Shown here: positions 1-8,822 of the stretch, piece after piece
How positions within the stretch are numbered: position 1 is the stretch's first letter
How the letters are laid out: every line of letters starts with the position of its first letter
DNA from: Bacteroidota bacterium
GTDB taxonomy: Bacteria; Bacteroidota; Bacteroidia; Chitinophagales; Chitinophagaceae
Assembly (NCBI GenBank): GCA_023391895.1
Contig: JAEWAC010000157.1
Location: forward strand, 1-64,000
Length of the DNA: 64,000 bases
Direction of reading: 5' to 3'
Made by a program: the position numbers and the translations under genes
Notes under the pieces: generated by a model
The model's database searches: none
Seen by the model: only the letters and a program-made list of their open reading frames with translations
Told to the model about the DNA's origin: nothing

Positions 1-2148
1 GTATTCCGGCGTAAAGACAGTACGGATGAAACCAGGTATTTCAATTTTTCTTACCAACCCGTTCGGGAAGCAGATGGCGCTATATCAGGTGTTTTGGTGA
101 TCGCAACCGATATTACCGAGCAGGTAATCGCCAAACAAAAGCTGGAGGAAAGCGAACGCAACCTGCGAAATACTATCCTTCAAGCACCCATAGCCATGTG
201 CATTCTTCGTGGCCCTTCTTACATGGTAGAAGTAGCCAACGACCGTGCATTTGCGATCTGGGGTAAGCCTGCAGAGACATTTTTGGGCCGGCCCATTTTT
301 GAGGCACTACCCGAAGCCAGAAACCAGGGTTTTGAGCAACTACTGAAACGGGTCTATACCAAAGGGGAAACCGTCTACGCTTCAGAGGCTACCTTAACAT
401 TACCTCGCAACGGCAGCATTGAAACGGTGTACCTCAACTTTGTTTTTGAACCCTTCCGTGAAGGGGATGGCTCTATTTCAGGCGTTATTGTTGTCGCGAT
501 CGATGTTGCCGAACAGGTGGAGGCACGGCAAAAAGTTGAAGAAAGTGTCCAGGAAGTACGGGCCCTTGTGGACAGTGCGCCCTTTCCGATTGGTGTTTAT
601 ACTGGAAGAGAAATGCGTATCCGTATGGCCAATCAGGCCATTATTGATGTATGGGGAAAGGGACCTGACCTGATTGGAAAAACCTACGCGGAAGTTTTGC
701 CGGAGCTAAACGATACCGGCATCTACGAAGCACTGGACAGGGTGTATACAACAGGCATTCCGTTTCATGCCCGTAACCAGCGGGTTGATTTGGTAGTAGA
801 GGGAAAGCTCCAGCCTTTTTACTTCAATTACAGTTTTACACCCCTCTACAATGCGCAGGGAAAGATTTATGGCGTGATGAACACCGCTGCCGAAGTCACT
901 GATCTGTATCATGCCAAACAACTGGTAGAGCAAAGTGAACGCAACTTCCGCAGCATGATCCTGCAGGCTCCTGTAGCCATGTGCATCCTGCTCGGCCCGG
1001 AACATGTGTTGGATGTGGCCAACGAGGCCATGATCGAAATATGGGGAAAGCCAAAAGAGCAGGTGATGAATCAACCCATCTTTGATGCGCTGCCCGATGC
1101 CAGAAACCAGGGTTTGGAAGCCGTCATGCACCAGGTCTATGAAACAGGGGTGCCCTTCTATGCCAACGAACGACCCGTAAAATTGTTCCGCAACGGACGA
1201 TGGGAAACCGTGTATCTGAACTTTGTTTACCAGCCCTACAAAGGAGTTGAAGGCAATATCCTGGGGGTGTTGGCTATTTCAGTTGATGTAACGAGCCAGG
1301 TACTTGCCCGTCAGAAAATTGAGGAAATCGTGGTTCAGCGGACAGGAGAACTGGCAGCCGCCAATGAGGCCCTTGTAAAAAGCAACGAGGAACTCAAACG
1401 GCTGAATGCCAACCTGGAGGATTTTGCCTATGCCGCCTCGCATGACCTGAAAGAACCGATCCGGAAAATCCACTTCTTTTCCGACCGGCTGAAAAGCCAG
1501 CTCGATGAAAGGCTCAACGGGGAGCAAAAGCTTTTTTTTGAACGGCTGGAAAACGCTTCCCGGCGAATGAGCTCCCTGGTGGACGACCTATTGGCCTACT
1601 CCCAGGCAACCAGAGGGTTGGCAGAGGAGGAAACGGTGGATTTAAATAAAAAGCTGCAACTGGTACTGGGAGACCTGGAACTGGAAGTGCAGCAAAAGAA
1701 AGCAAAGATCACCATTGATCAGCTGCCCACCATTACCGGAAGCAAACGGCAAATGCAGCAATTGTTTCAAAACCTAATCACCAATGCGTTAAAATACAGC
1801 AAGCCTGGTGTGGCACCTGAAATCCATATTTCTTCCCGTAAGATATCCGGCAGTGAAGCCAGGGAGGTGGTCCCTGCCGGTGAGTGGGACCAATCCTTTC
1901 ACCTGATTGTTGTACGCGACAACGGCATTGGTTTTCCGCAAAAAGACGCCCAACGCATCTTCAATGTTTTTACCCGCCTGCATGGCAATGCAGAATACCG
2001 AGGTACGGGTGTAGGACTTTCTATCGTCCGGAAAGTGGTGGAAAATCACGGTGGCTATATTTGGGCGGAAAGCACACCCGGAGAAGGAGCAACGTTCAAG
2101 GTATTGCTACCAGCCTCACACAGCTATACAAAACCAGTTGATAGTTGA
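1..2148 (+). CDS. Multi-PAS sensor histidine kinase (5' end outside window)
   Basis: The reading frame is open from base 1, so the N-terminus lies outside the window; 715 codons are visible. Three PAS domains can be seen at about residues 45-165, 177-300 and 308-432, the first and third very similar (both carry an ILQAPxAMCIL motif and an ARNQG motif). A short helical linker leads to a HisKA domain with the phospho-acceptor in ASHDLKEPIRK (His near residue 481), followed by a HATPase_c domain with N box NLITNALKYS, G1 DNGIGF and G2 GTGVGLSIV. No receiver domain follows and no response regulator gene lies next to it. No membrane segment is visible, so sensing is probably cytoplasmic or depends on the missing N-terminus. 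Signal unknown. Confidence 0.93.
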   Translation, partial: VFRRKDSTDETRYFNFSYQPVREADGAISGVLVIATDITEQVIAKQKLEESERNLRNTILQAPIAMCILRGPSYMVEVANDRAFAIWGKPAETFLGRPIFEALPEARNQGFEQLLKRVYTKGETVYASEATLTLPRNGSIETVYLNFVFEPFREGDGSISGVIVVAIDVAEQVEARQKVEESVQEVRALVDSAPFPIGVYTGREMRIRMANQAIIDVWGKGPDLIGKTYAEVLPELNDTGIYEALDRVYTTGIPFHARNQRVDLVVEGKLQPFYFNYSFTPLYNAQGKIYGVMNTAAEVTDLYHAKQLVEQSERNFRSMILQAPVAMCILLGPEHVLDVANEAMIEIWGKPKEQVMNQPIFDALPDARNQGLEAVMHQVYETGVPFYANERPVKLFRNGRWETVYLNFVYQPYKGVEGNILGVLAISVDVTSQVLARQKIEEIVVQRTGELAAANEALVKSNEELKRLNANLEDFAYAASHDLKEPIRKIHFFSDRLKSQLDERLNGEQKLFFERLENASRRMSSLVDDLLAYSQATRGLAEEETVDLNKKLQLVLGDLELEVQQKKAKITIDQLPTITGSKRQMQQLFQNLITNALKYSKPGVAPEIHISSRKISGSEAREVVPAGEWDQSFHLIVVRDNGIGFPQKDAQRIFNVFTRLHGNAEYRGTGVGLSIVRKVVENHGGYIWAESTPGEGATFKVLLPASHSYTKPVDS

Positions 2149-2256
2149 AAGACAGCGTCATCCTGCTGCCGCTCCTACCCTATAAGCGTTGCTGATGGCA
2201 GGTAGTTGTAGTTGGGGAGCTTTTTTTTTCTGTATGAGCGGGAACCAATGCAGTAG

Positions 2257-2305
2257 GACATGAAACTGTTTTTAAATTTATAAAATCCTGTCGTTAATGG
2301 TGAAT
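2257..2305 (-). repeat. Dispersed 49-bp repeat, copy A
   Basis: Reverse-strand copy of a repeat also found at 2914-2962, 8581-8628 and 19974-20022. Shared blocks are CACCATTGACG and, about 20 bases later, a variant of TGAAAACAATTTAGTATA. This copy is the most diverged and has an extra tandem GGTCAATGGTGAAT next to it (2306-2319). Confidence 0.55.
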
Positions 2306-2398
2306 GGTCAATGGTGAATACCCACTCATGAAACTGATAACCGCTTTGTATCAGATAGGTTGTTTTTTCCTCTACCGCCTGCCCTGTCATTCCTAAGG

Positions 2399-2462
2399 CA
2401 AAAAGCTGAAGGCTAAAGGCTGGAAGCAAAGGCAAAAGTGAAAAGGCAAAAGCAAAAAGCAG
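2399..2462. repeat. Purine-rich degenerate short tandem repeat
   Basis: Imperfect 6-8 base units related to AAAGGCT and AAAGGCAAAAG run through this stretch on the plus strand. It is low complexity and not coding in any convincing way. Confidence 0.5.
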
Positions 2463-2677
2463 GACAGCCAGACTGGTGCAGCGCCTTATCCCGCGATAAC
2501 TCCAGATTCTTGTTGCTGTAGGAAAAGGGTAGCGGGATACCGCGCCTGCAGTAGTTTACCCTAGCACGCAAAAAGGCTTGAACTTCTTGAAGAACCCATA
2601 CCAGTAAGAACTCTTCAAATAATCGACAATTCATAGTGCAGGATACCTGCTGTAGTGACGGTTGCTTGTGCGTGGGC

Positions 2678-2748
2678 AAGGCCAAACGGGCGGAGCCATC
2701 GGGTTGGCCTTGAACTTTTTGCTTACTTTTTCGGGGAGAAAAAGTAAG
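2678..2748. repeat. Twin hairpin element
   Basis: Two adjacent perfect or near-perfect hairpins. The first pairs AAGGCCAAAC (2678-2687) with GTTGGCCTT (2703-2711). The second pairs CTTACTTTTTC (2722-2732) with GAAAAAGTAAG (2738-2748) around a five-base loop. The pairing is seen directly; a REP-like role or transcription termination is inference. Confidence 0.55.
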
Positions 2749-2913
2749 AAGCATTACCTACAGGAGGATAAAACCATAGTCATAGACACTTTTCAAATGG
2801 ATCATTATATGGAGTTTTGAAGGAGTTCAAAGGAGATGCTGAAAGGAGCTCAGCAGGACAGGTGTGAGAGACGTTATACCAAATGATGATCCAGTTTGTA
2901 AATGGCATTGCCC

Positions 2914-2962
2914 CTTCACCATTGACGATGCCATTCCATAAACTTGAAACCAGTTTAGTATA
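2914..2962 (+). repeat. Dispersed 49-bp repeat, copy B
   Basis: Begins CTTCACCATTGACGAT and ends CAGTTTAGTATA. It lies just beyond the stop codon of the minus-strand methyltransferase. See copies at 2257, 8581 and 19974. Confidence 0.65.
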
Positions 2963-2981
2963 ATTACAAATCAACCACCCT

Positions 2982-3512
2982 TCAATTCACCTGAACCAGT
3001 GCGGCATAAAGGGCGGCCCGGTGGTAAAGCGAAGGCCGCACTCCCAGCTTCTCCACTGTCCCATAACCTAGTTTTGCAATCAAATGTTTCAGCTTACCAA
3101 AACTTACCGGATAAGGTACCCAGGGATTCGCCTGATCGGTATCATATTCCACCAGCAGCAAACAGCCATGGGGCTGCAGCAAGTTGACGGCTTTCATCAT
3201 GAATGTTTTCTGATCTCGTACAAAGTGCAGCGCATTGGCCATCAGGATACCCGCCAGGCCTGAAAAGGGTAAAGCATCCCGAACAAAATCCGCCTGTATC
3301 TTTTCGATTACCACGCCATTTGTTGGCGGCTCTAATTTGAAAAGGGCGCTTCGGCTAATATCCACCGCATAAATCACGCTGCCGGGCGATAAAAAGTGCG
3401 CCAGGGCTCCCGTAAACAAACCCGTGCCGCACCCCAGGTCCGCCCAATTGGTAGGCTTATCCGTAACCAGGCGGTCACTGCGGATCAACTCAATAGCGTG
3501 CTGCAGCTCCAT
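2982..3512 (-). CDS. Class I SAM-dependent methyltransferase
   Basis: A 176-residue protein when started at the ATG at 3512; an upstream TTG at 3524 in the same frame is less likely. The glycine-rich SAM-binding loop WADLGCGTGLFT is near residue 25, the acidic end of strand 2 is AVDISRSAL, and there is a motif II-like ILMANALHF. It is shorter than most methyltransferases (about 200-250 residues) and probably lacks a specific substrate domain. It is the last gene of the run that starts with the Gfo/Idh oxidoreductase at 6817, and only about 20 bases separate it from the upstream isomerase gene. Substrate unknown. Confidence 0.85.
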   Translation of the reverse strand: MELQHAIELIRSDRLVTDKPTNWADLGCGTGLFTGALAHFLSPGSVIYAVDISRSALFKLEPPTNGVVIEKIQADFVRDALPFSGLAGILMANALHFVRDQKTFMMKAVNLLQPHGCLLLVEYDTDQANPWVPYPVSFGKLKHLIAKLGYGTVEKLGVRPSLYHRAALYAALVQVN

Positions 3513-3533
3513 CTTGCCCTTCAACAGCCTGCT

Positions 3534-4301
3534 TCACAGGTACTTTTTTAATAGTTCAATTCCCTTTTTCACCTCCTCTCTGCCGCTGGATTCAATGCCA
3601 TACCACCCCTGGTAGCCCTTGTCTTTGCTCAATTGTATCATCCGGGCCGTGAGGTCATCGGTGGGTTGGTTGCGGTAGGACATGCCTCCTGCATAGGGCA
3701 GGGTTTTATCCAGGTACGCCCAGTTGTCGAAATCCGGATGAGGCTCCCGCCAGTCCGGGTAGGTACCGAAAAGTGGATCATTGACTTGCTGCATCAGTTG
3801 TACCATCCAGTCTCCGTCGTTGGAGACGCCGCCATGATTTTCAATCAGTATCCGGATACCCGAAGGCCGGGCGTACGCCAGGAGCATCTGGTAAGATTCT
3901 ACCGCCCAGTTCAGGGCTCTCATCTTGTCCACTCCCTCTGGGCCCCGGCAGTTGGTGCGGATGGCGTGACAGCCCAGGTAATGGGCAATATCCACCCACT
4001 TGCGGTGAAAAATGTCAAACTCCCGGCGACCTTGCTTTGTTGGCGCGCACCCGTCGCCCTCGTCATCGACCATTATCAGTACCATGGTGACGCCGTACAT
4101 CGCTGCCTGCTGCTTTAACTGCTTCAGGTAACCCTCCGTTGGCACTTCAAAGAGCGTGTTTACAAACTCGATGCCATTGAGTCCAAAATCCTCCCGGGCA
4201 ATGCGGGGAAAATCCAGTGTCTTCCACTGCCCTGCCCGGATTTCTTCCACTAGGGCCCACTGGGCCAGGGATATATCATCCTTTCTATTTAATACTGCCA
4301 T
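3534..4301 (-). CDS. Sugar phosphate isomerase/epimerase-like TIM barrel, no signal peptide
   Basis: 255 residues of the AP endonuclease family 2 / xylose-isomerase-like TIM-barrel fold. Visible landmarks are GLNGIEFVN near the N-terminus, the metal-ligand strand ILIENHGG in the middle and WYGIESSGREEVKKGIELL at the end, typical of metal-dependent sugar isomerases. Unlike its neighbour at 4322, it begins directly with MAVLNRKDD and has no export signal, so it is probably cytoplasmic. Only 20 bases separate it from the upstream gene. The pairing with a Gfo/Idh oxidoreductase suggests inositol or 3-keto-sugar chemistry; the exact substrate is not deducible. Confidence 0.88.
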   Translation of the reverse strand: MAVLNRKDDISLAQWALVEEIRAGQWKTLDFPRIAREDFGLNGIEFVNTLFEVPTEGYLKQLKQQAAMYGVTMVLIMVDDEGDGCAPTKQGRREFDIFHRKWVDIAHYLGCHAIRTNCRGPEGVDKMRALNWAVESYQMLLAYARPSGIRILIENHGGVSNDGDWMVQLMQQVNDPLFGTYPDWREPHPDFDNWAYLDKTLPYAGGMSYRNQPTDDLTARMIQLSKDKGYQGWYGIESSGREEVKKGIELLKKYL

Positions 4302-4321
4302 TACTATAACTCTTTTCTTGT

Positions 4322-5176
4322 TTAAACTGTTTGAAGATAAGCCACGCTCTCCTTCATGTTTTCTAGGTCCATCTCCACGAAAAAGTTTTGTACCCCTCCG
4401 GTTTGGGCGGTCCTGAAAAACTCTTTCCAGTCAATCACCCCTTTGCCTACTGGCACCTGCTTTTTCTCCCGCGTCCAGTCGGACAGGTGGGCAGAAATAA
4501 ACCGGCCCGGGTATTTTTCAAAATACGTAGCCGCTTTGTACCCCAGGTTGATCACTTCGGTCTGAAACTGCATTTTCACCAGGTGGGGGTCCAGGCGTTC
4601 CAGTAGCGCGTCATAGACCAGCTGGCCGTCCAGTGTTACAAATTCAAAGCTGTGGTTGTGAAAGCCGGCTTGCATGCCGGCACTTTTAATTTTTTCTGCT
4701 GCCCGGTTCAACCGGTCGGCCGCGGCGTGGTAATCATCCAGCGTAGCAGTCTTGGGCAGCCAGAAGGTGGAGCAGATCATCTGGCTCAACCCCAGCTCTT
4801 TGGCAAATTCAATGCGTTCGTCCAGGTGATCGGTGAGCTCGCTAAAACCAAAGTGGCAGCTGGGACAATCCAGGCCCGCATCCTTTATCATGCTGCGTAG
4901 CTCCGGTGGTTTTATATTGACCAGGGACCCGAATCCAATCTTTTCATAACCTTTGGGAGAACACATCTCGGTCAGCCGGTAGCCCTGGGCGGCCATCATT
5001 TTCAGGGTGCCAGTAAAGTCTTTGTCGAGCAGGTCCCGGACCGGGAAGGTTTGAAAGCCCAATGGGATATTTAAAGCCCTGGATTGGGCCAGCAGTTCTG
5101 TGGCAGGTAACATCAGTGTCGCCAGGGATCCCAGGGCCGCCTGCCCGAGAAATGTTCTGCGCGAGATGGTTTTCAT
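4322..5176 (-). CDS. Exported sugar phosphate isomerase/epimerase-like protein (Tat signal)
   Basis: 284 residues. The N-terminus carries a twin-arginine signal (ISRRTFLGQAALGS) with cleavage expected near residue 30, so the enzyme should act in the periplasm. The remainder is an AP endonuclease family 2 TIM barrel with AGFHNHSFEF (metal-binding strand) and FFVEMDLENMKESVAYL at the C-terminus. Periplasmic members of this family in Bacteroidota commonly occur beside Gfo/Idh/MocA oxidoreductases, as here. A role as 3-keto-sugar lyase, hydratase or epimerase is inference. ATG start confirmed at 5176. Confidence 0.88.
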   Translation of the reverse strand: MKTISRRTFLGQAALGSLATLMLPATELLAQSRALNIPLGFQTFPVRDLLDKDFTGTLKMMAAQGYRLTEMCSPKGYEKIGFGSLVNIKPPELRSMIKDAGLDCPSCHFGFSELTDHLDERIEFAKELGLSQMICSTFWLPKTATLDDYHAAADRLNRAAEKIKSAGMQAGFHNHSFEFVTLDGQLVYDALLERLDPHLVKMQFQTEVINLGYKAATYFEKYPGRFISAHLSDWTREKKQVPVGKGVIDWKEFFRTAQTGGVQNFFVEMDLENMKESVAYLQTV

Positions 5177-5224
5177 TTTCTTTGCTTTGAGTGTTATGAA
5201 TGTTGATGCGGTGGCTGCTCTTGG

Positions 5225-6817
5225 TTAAATCAGACCCAGCTCCCACCCTTTGCGATACTCCCGCCTAAGGTATTTATTGGCCGCTTCTACGTTAGTGATC
5301 TTCCTGTTCGCTGCATCGTACTGTAATAACTTATTGGTCCGCAAGGCAACGGCATACAGGTTAATGGCTTCAGTAATAGGCCCAGCTTCCATAAAATTGC
5401 CGGGGTACTGCTGGCCGGTTTTAATTGCCTGCACAAACCGCGGCAGCGCCTCGGAGGTTTGCTGCACCTGGCTGCGCTTATCGGCATTGACCCCTTCGGC
5501 CCTTTCCATTTTTTTACCGGAAATAATCCGGGGCTCCTGGATATTAAAGCCTGCGAGGATCTTTCCCTTATCGCCCACGAACAGCATGCCTTCCTGCGGC
5601 AGTTCCTTACCGGTAGCCTCCAGTTCATCGGGTAGGGGCGGCTGCATACCGCCGTCGTACCAGTAAAGGTCCACCGGCCCCCTGCTGCCACTCGCCGGGT
5701 AACGGAATCTCACCGTACTGGCCATGGGAAACGAAAAATCATTATTAATGCGAAAAGGAACGGCTCCTCTAAAGTCACAAACATGGCTGCGGTGCGGCTC
5801 CACCACGGTGGGTGAAGTGAGTCCCAGGGCGTTAAAGACCGTCCATAAACTATAATGGCCCATATCGGCCATGGAACCGCCGCCAAAGTCGTACCATCCC
5901 CGGAACACCATGTGAGTATAATTGGGATGGTAAGGCCGTTCCGCCTCGGGTCCCAGCCAAAGGTCCCAGTCAAAGCCTTCAGGAACAGGAGGTCGCTCGG
6001 TGGGCAGCTCGGGGTATTGCGGCCAAACCGGACGGTTGGTCCAATTGTGCACTTCTTTCAAAGTACCAATTGCATCCCCTTTGATCCAGGTCATTACTGT
6101 ATCCATGGAGCCATTGGAATCCCAGGGAATAAGGTGGGTGATGACTTTGGGATGATTACGGGCCATCTCGATCACCTCTTTTCCTTCCAGGAGCCGGTTG
6201 GAAAGGGGCTTGTGCACCAGAACATGTTTACCCCTCCGCAGGGCTGCCATGCACAGCACCCCATGCAGATGATCTGGTGTCATAATCTTGACGGCATCGA
6301 GGTCTTTTTCCTTTTGGAGCAGTTCCCGTGCATCTGCATAAGCTGTACAGCCTTTGAACTTTTGATCCTGCCGCACAGAGGCGTAATAGGTGTTTACAAT
6401 ATCGCGGCCGTTTTCCCGGCCACCCGGTATCGTGCCATCGCCGCCGGAAGTCCATTCTGGTTTCTGGATCGTTTTGCGGATCTCATCCCGCAGGTAATTG
6501 GGTCCCCAGTCGCGGTAGCCAATGGCTTCTTTACTCGGGTCACACACCGCCACTACCTGGAGTTGCGGCACCGCCAGCAGGGGCAGCAGTTCCCGGATGC
6601 CCTGAGTACCCAGCCCGATATAGCCCAGGGTGATCTTATCGCTGGGTGGAATAAAATGTTTACCGCCCAGCACGTGCCGGGGTACAATAGTAAAACCAAG
6701 GGCCGCCGCAGCCGACAGCTCCACGAATTTTCGGCGGTGCATGCCCCCTTTTTTTTCAGTGGGATTTTCTGTAACCGTAGGAGCAGGTGTTACACCAGAG
6801 GAAAGGTCTTTTTTCAT
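5225..6817 (-). CDS. Gfo/Idh/MocA family oxidoreductase (Tat-exported)
   Basis: 530 residues from the ATG at 6817. The frame stays open to 6913, but the upstream 32 residues do not look like a leader and 6817 starts a clean one. A twin-arginine motif (MHRRKFVELSAAAAL) indicates export to the periplasm. A Rossmann NAD(P)-binding domain follows (ITLGYIGLGTQGIREL), with the family hallmark KHVLVHKPLSN and a C-terminal alpha/beta substrate domain with WYDFGGGSMADMGHY. The length exceeds the usual 340-440 residues through insertions. It is the first gene of the 6817-to-2982 run. A terminator-like hairpin sits 100 bases upstream. Confidence 0.9.
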   Translation of the reverse strand: MKKDLSSGVTPAPTVTENPTEKKGGMHRRKFVELSAAAALGFTIVPRHVLGGKHFIPPSDKITLGYIGLGTQGIRELLPLLAVPQLQVVAVCDPSKEAIGYRDWGPNYLRDEIRKTIQKPEWTSGGDGTIPGGRENGRDIVNTYYASVRQDQKFKGCTAYADARELLQKEKDLDAVKIMTPDHLHGVLCMAALRRGKHVLVHKPLSNRLLEGKEVIEMARNHPKVITHLIPWDSNGSMDTVMTWIKGDAIGTLKEVHNWTNRPVWPQYPELPTERPPVPEGFDWDLWLGPEAERPYHPNYTHMVFRGWYDFGGGSMADMGHYSLWTVFNALGLTSPTVVEPHRSHVCDFRGAVPFRINNDFSFPMASTVRFRYPASGSRGPVDLYWYDGGMQPPLPDELEATGKELPQEGMLFVGDKGKILAGFNIQEPRIISGKKMERAEGVNADKRSQVQQTSEALPRFVQAIKTGQQYPGNFMEAGPITEAINLYAVALRTNKLLQYDAANRKITNVEAANKYLRREYRKGWELGLI

Positions 6818-6916
6818 ATAGCAGTCTTTAAGCAATCTTGGGATGAGGTGTCTCATGAATTTACGGAAATAAAAGCGGATCGTCAAGCAATTTCCGACAC
6901 CGTTTTTCAACAAAAA

Positions 6917-6938
6917 TCCCCTCTGTAAAAAGAGGGGA
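6917..6938 (-). terminator. Hairpin with T-tract upstream of the Gfo gene
   Basis: TCCCCTCT (6917-6924) pairs with AGAGGGGA (6931-6938). Read on the minus strand, the stem is followed by ATTTTTG, as in an intrinsic terminator. It lies about 100 bases upstream of the oxidoreductase start, so it is either a leader attenuator or the end of an older upstream transcript. Confidence 0.5.
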
Positions 6939-7616
6939 CAATGAGGTAAGGCGCATGGATGGTTTGGTTTTCACATAGGAATGGTGGACGCCTTAACTTT
7001 CCTGGTGGACAGAGCTTTCAATAGGTTTTTGGACTAAAAACGGCTTTCAATGGATACGGTAGTTTTGGCTGTTTCTTTGGACAATTGGTTTTGGTGTTTT
7101 TCTGGTATTGGATTCTTTGATGACACAAAGCTACACCACAGGAGGGGCCTGCATAAGGAGCTTTCGCCAGAATGATGATAGCGCAGGTTCAAAAGCCCTC
7201 CTTCCCGGTTGAATTCCCTAATCTTATTATCTCATTATCAATAAATTAGTAGAACTACGAAGTAGTTTTACCGACACCAACAAAGCCTCGTTGTCTGCTT
7301 CGCCTTCAAAGAACGTTTTGCAGATGTGGTAAATTCCATTGAAACTCGGGCGGATGTTGTGCCTGCGTTTATGTTGGTTTGGTCACTTACATAAACACCT
7401 CCACAACATCATTTACTTTATATGCACTTAACCATTTTTTCAATAACATAACGCATTAAGATATTAATGAGAAATCTTTTGAATTTTTTGGTTCCAACCG
7501 GTTTTTCCATCTCTGAATAACTACAGCAAATACATTCCGGCACTTAAGCGCCTCATGGAAACTTTATAATTATAGAGGATACCTGCATCCAGCAGCCTGG
7601 CCTGAATATCCAGCAA
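6939..7616. other. Spacer, no gene recognised
   Basis: About 680 bases with no convincing frame on either strand and no hairpin I would call. Promoters for the minus-strand run starting at 6817 are expected near its left end, but I could not pick a clear box. Confidence 0.4.
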
Positions 7617-7960
7617 TCAAAATTCTATTTTGCCAACAGGAACCGGATGGAACGCTAAAAATACCATATCATTTGTGGGGTTGGGGAAGGCAATAAAATC
7701 ATTGGCATCCTGGCTATTTCCGTCTTTATAAACATCGATTTGAATGTTATCAAGAGCTATAAAAAGATGTCCGGAGCGATTCGCAACAAGGGAACCATCA
7801 TCTGCAATAAACCGTAACCTGAAATTTTTGTTCTTGTAGGGCTCCAGGTCAATAAATACCCTAGAAGGGATACTGTCCCATTTTTGCCGTATTTCAGCAT
7901 TCGATCGGTGCTAGGGATCATTTGCTTCTTTTTTTGAAGACTTCAATCCAGGTAGTGGTT
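7617..7960 (-). pseudogene. Decayed 3' end of a T9SS-secreted protein
   Basis: On the minus strand, a frame ending in TGA at 7617-7619 reads as an ordered C-terminus: VFIDLEPYKNKNFRLRF, then a beta-rich stretch, then IAFPNPTNDMVFLAF and a final GKIEF. The YPNPT-like motif followed by about 20 residues resembles a type A T9SS (Por) sorting domain. The frame is blocked upstream by in-frame stops (a TAG near 7912 and a TAA beyond 7960), so only a remnant survives. Identity of the parent gene is unknown. Confidence 0.45.
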
Positions 7961-8580
7961 CAAAATAAAGGAGGGCTTCAATGGCTAGGGATGGTTATAA
8001 ATTTAATGTGAACAAACTGAAAATCATGATGCAACCCTTACCAGTAAAAGGCTCCAGCATATCATTAGACTTTCAGTGTTTATTTTCCAAAAAAGTCTTT
8101 GCGCATGCAACGGTGCTGTTGTTGGAGACATTGCCTGCGGTAAGCTGGCGTAGCGTTTGTGCGGCGCTCGTTTTATGGAATTGGGTGATGAGAAGCATTT
8201 TCATATATACCACCGCGTTTTTAGTCATGTAAAATGGTCAGGGTGGAAAGCCTCCCACCTTCTGCTTGATCTGCTGATAAAATGTTTTTGTGCTGAAAAA
8301 GAACCCCTGTTCTTTGGCCTGGATGACAAGGGGTGAGTTAACTTGGATAAATATAGTTGCGGCTGGTAGCAGCGCATTTCTTTAAAAACCCCATATGGAC
8401 TTTTGAAAAAGGCTTTACTCCAAATAGTAGATCAAAGAAACAAAGAACACCCCGCACTGTCATCCGGGCCTTGAGCCGGGATAGGCCCACACCAAAGAAC
8501 GCTCATAAAGATTTGTTTGAAAAAAAGAAAAAGAGCGTAGGCATGCTTGTATGGGACCCTTATCGGTGTGATGATTTCCC
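7961..8580. other. Spacer, no supported gene
   Basis: Two short plus-strand frames (83 and 95 codons) lie here. Neither has a recognisable fold, signal or ribosome-binding context, and the second runs into a dispersed repeat. I treat the region as non-coding or decayed. Confidence 0.4.
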
Positions 8581-8628
8581 CTTCACCATTGACGGAAGAA
8601 TTTATAAAGTTGAAAACAATTTAGTACA
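8581..8628 (+). repeat. Dispersed 49-bp repeat, copy C
   Basis: Begins CTTCACCATTGACGGAAG and ends TGAAAACAATTTAGTACA. It matches copy D (19974-20022) at nearly every position outside the centre. Confidence 0.65.
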
Positions 8629-8746
8629 AGGCCTAACCATATGAAATCGATTTTATTACTATTTATCTTTCAAGTCCCTCAAATTAGCAAAAAAATCAGG
8701 GAAGAAAGACCGCAGACCGAGTCAGTCTGATTGAATAAAAATAAAA

Positions 8747-8784
8747 GTGTTCCCCTTCCTATACGTATGTAGAAAGGGGAACAC
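8747..8784 (-). terminator. Intrinsic terminator of the sigma/SusCD/Gfo operon
   Basis: GTGTTCCCCTT (8747-8757) pairs perfectly with AAGGGGAACAC (8774-8784). Read on the minus strand the stem is followed by TTTTATTTTTATT. It lies 40 bases beyond the stop codon of the Gfo/Idh gene at 8823, where the operon should end. Confidence 0.8.
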
Positions 8785-8822
8785 CATATTTTTCGACAAT
8801 CAGTTGCAAAGGGTTAGCTACC

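Larger units (their letters stand above)
2149..2981. other. Repeat-rich spacer without a credible gene
   Basis: About 830 bases between the kinase and the methyltransferase. It holds two copies of a dispersed 49-bp repeat (2257-2305 and 2914-2962), a purine-rich stretch of imperfect AAAGGC/AAAGCT units (about 2399-2462), and a pair of hairpins (2678-2748). Open frames here have no recognisable protein similarity. Confidence 0.6.

Noticed and set aside
2413..2754. 113-codon minus-strand frame in the spacer
   Set aside because: It spans the twin hairpins and the purine-rich repeat, so the translation reflects repeats rather than a protein.
8357..8644. 95-codon plus-strand frame
   Set aside because: Very basic composition, no recognisable domain, and its 3' third is a dispersed repeat copy.
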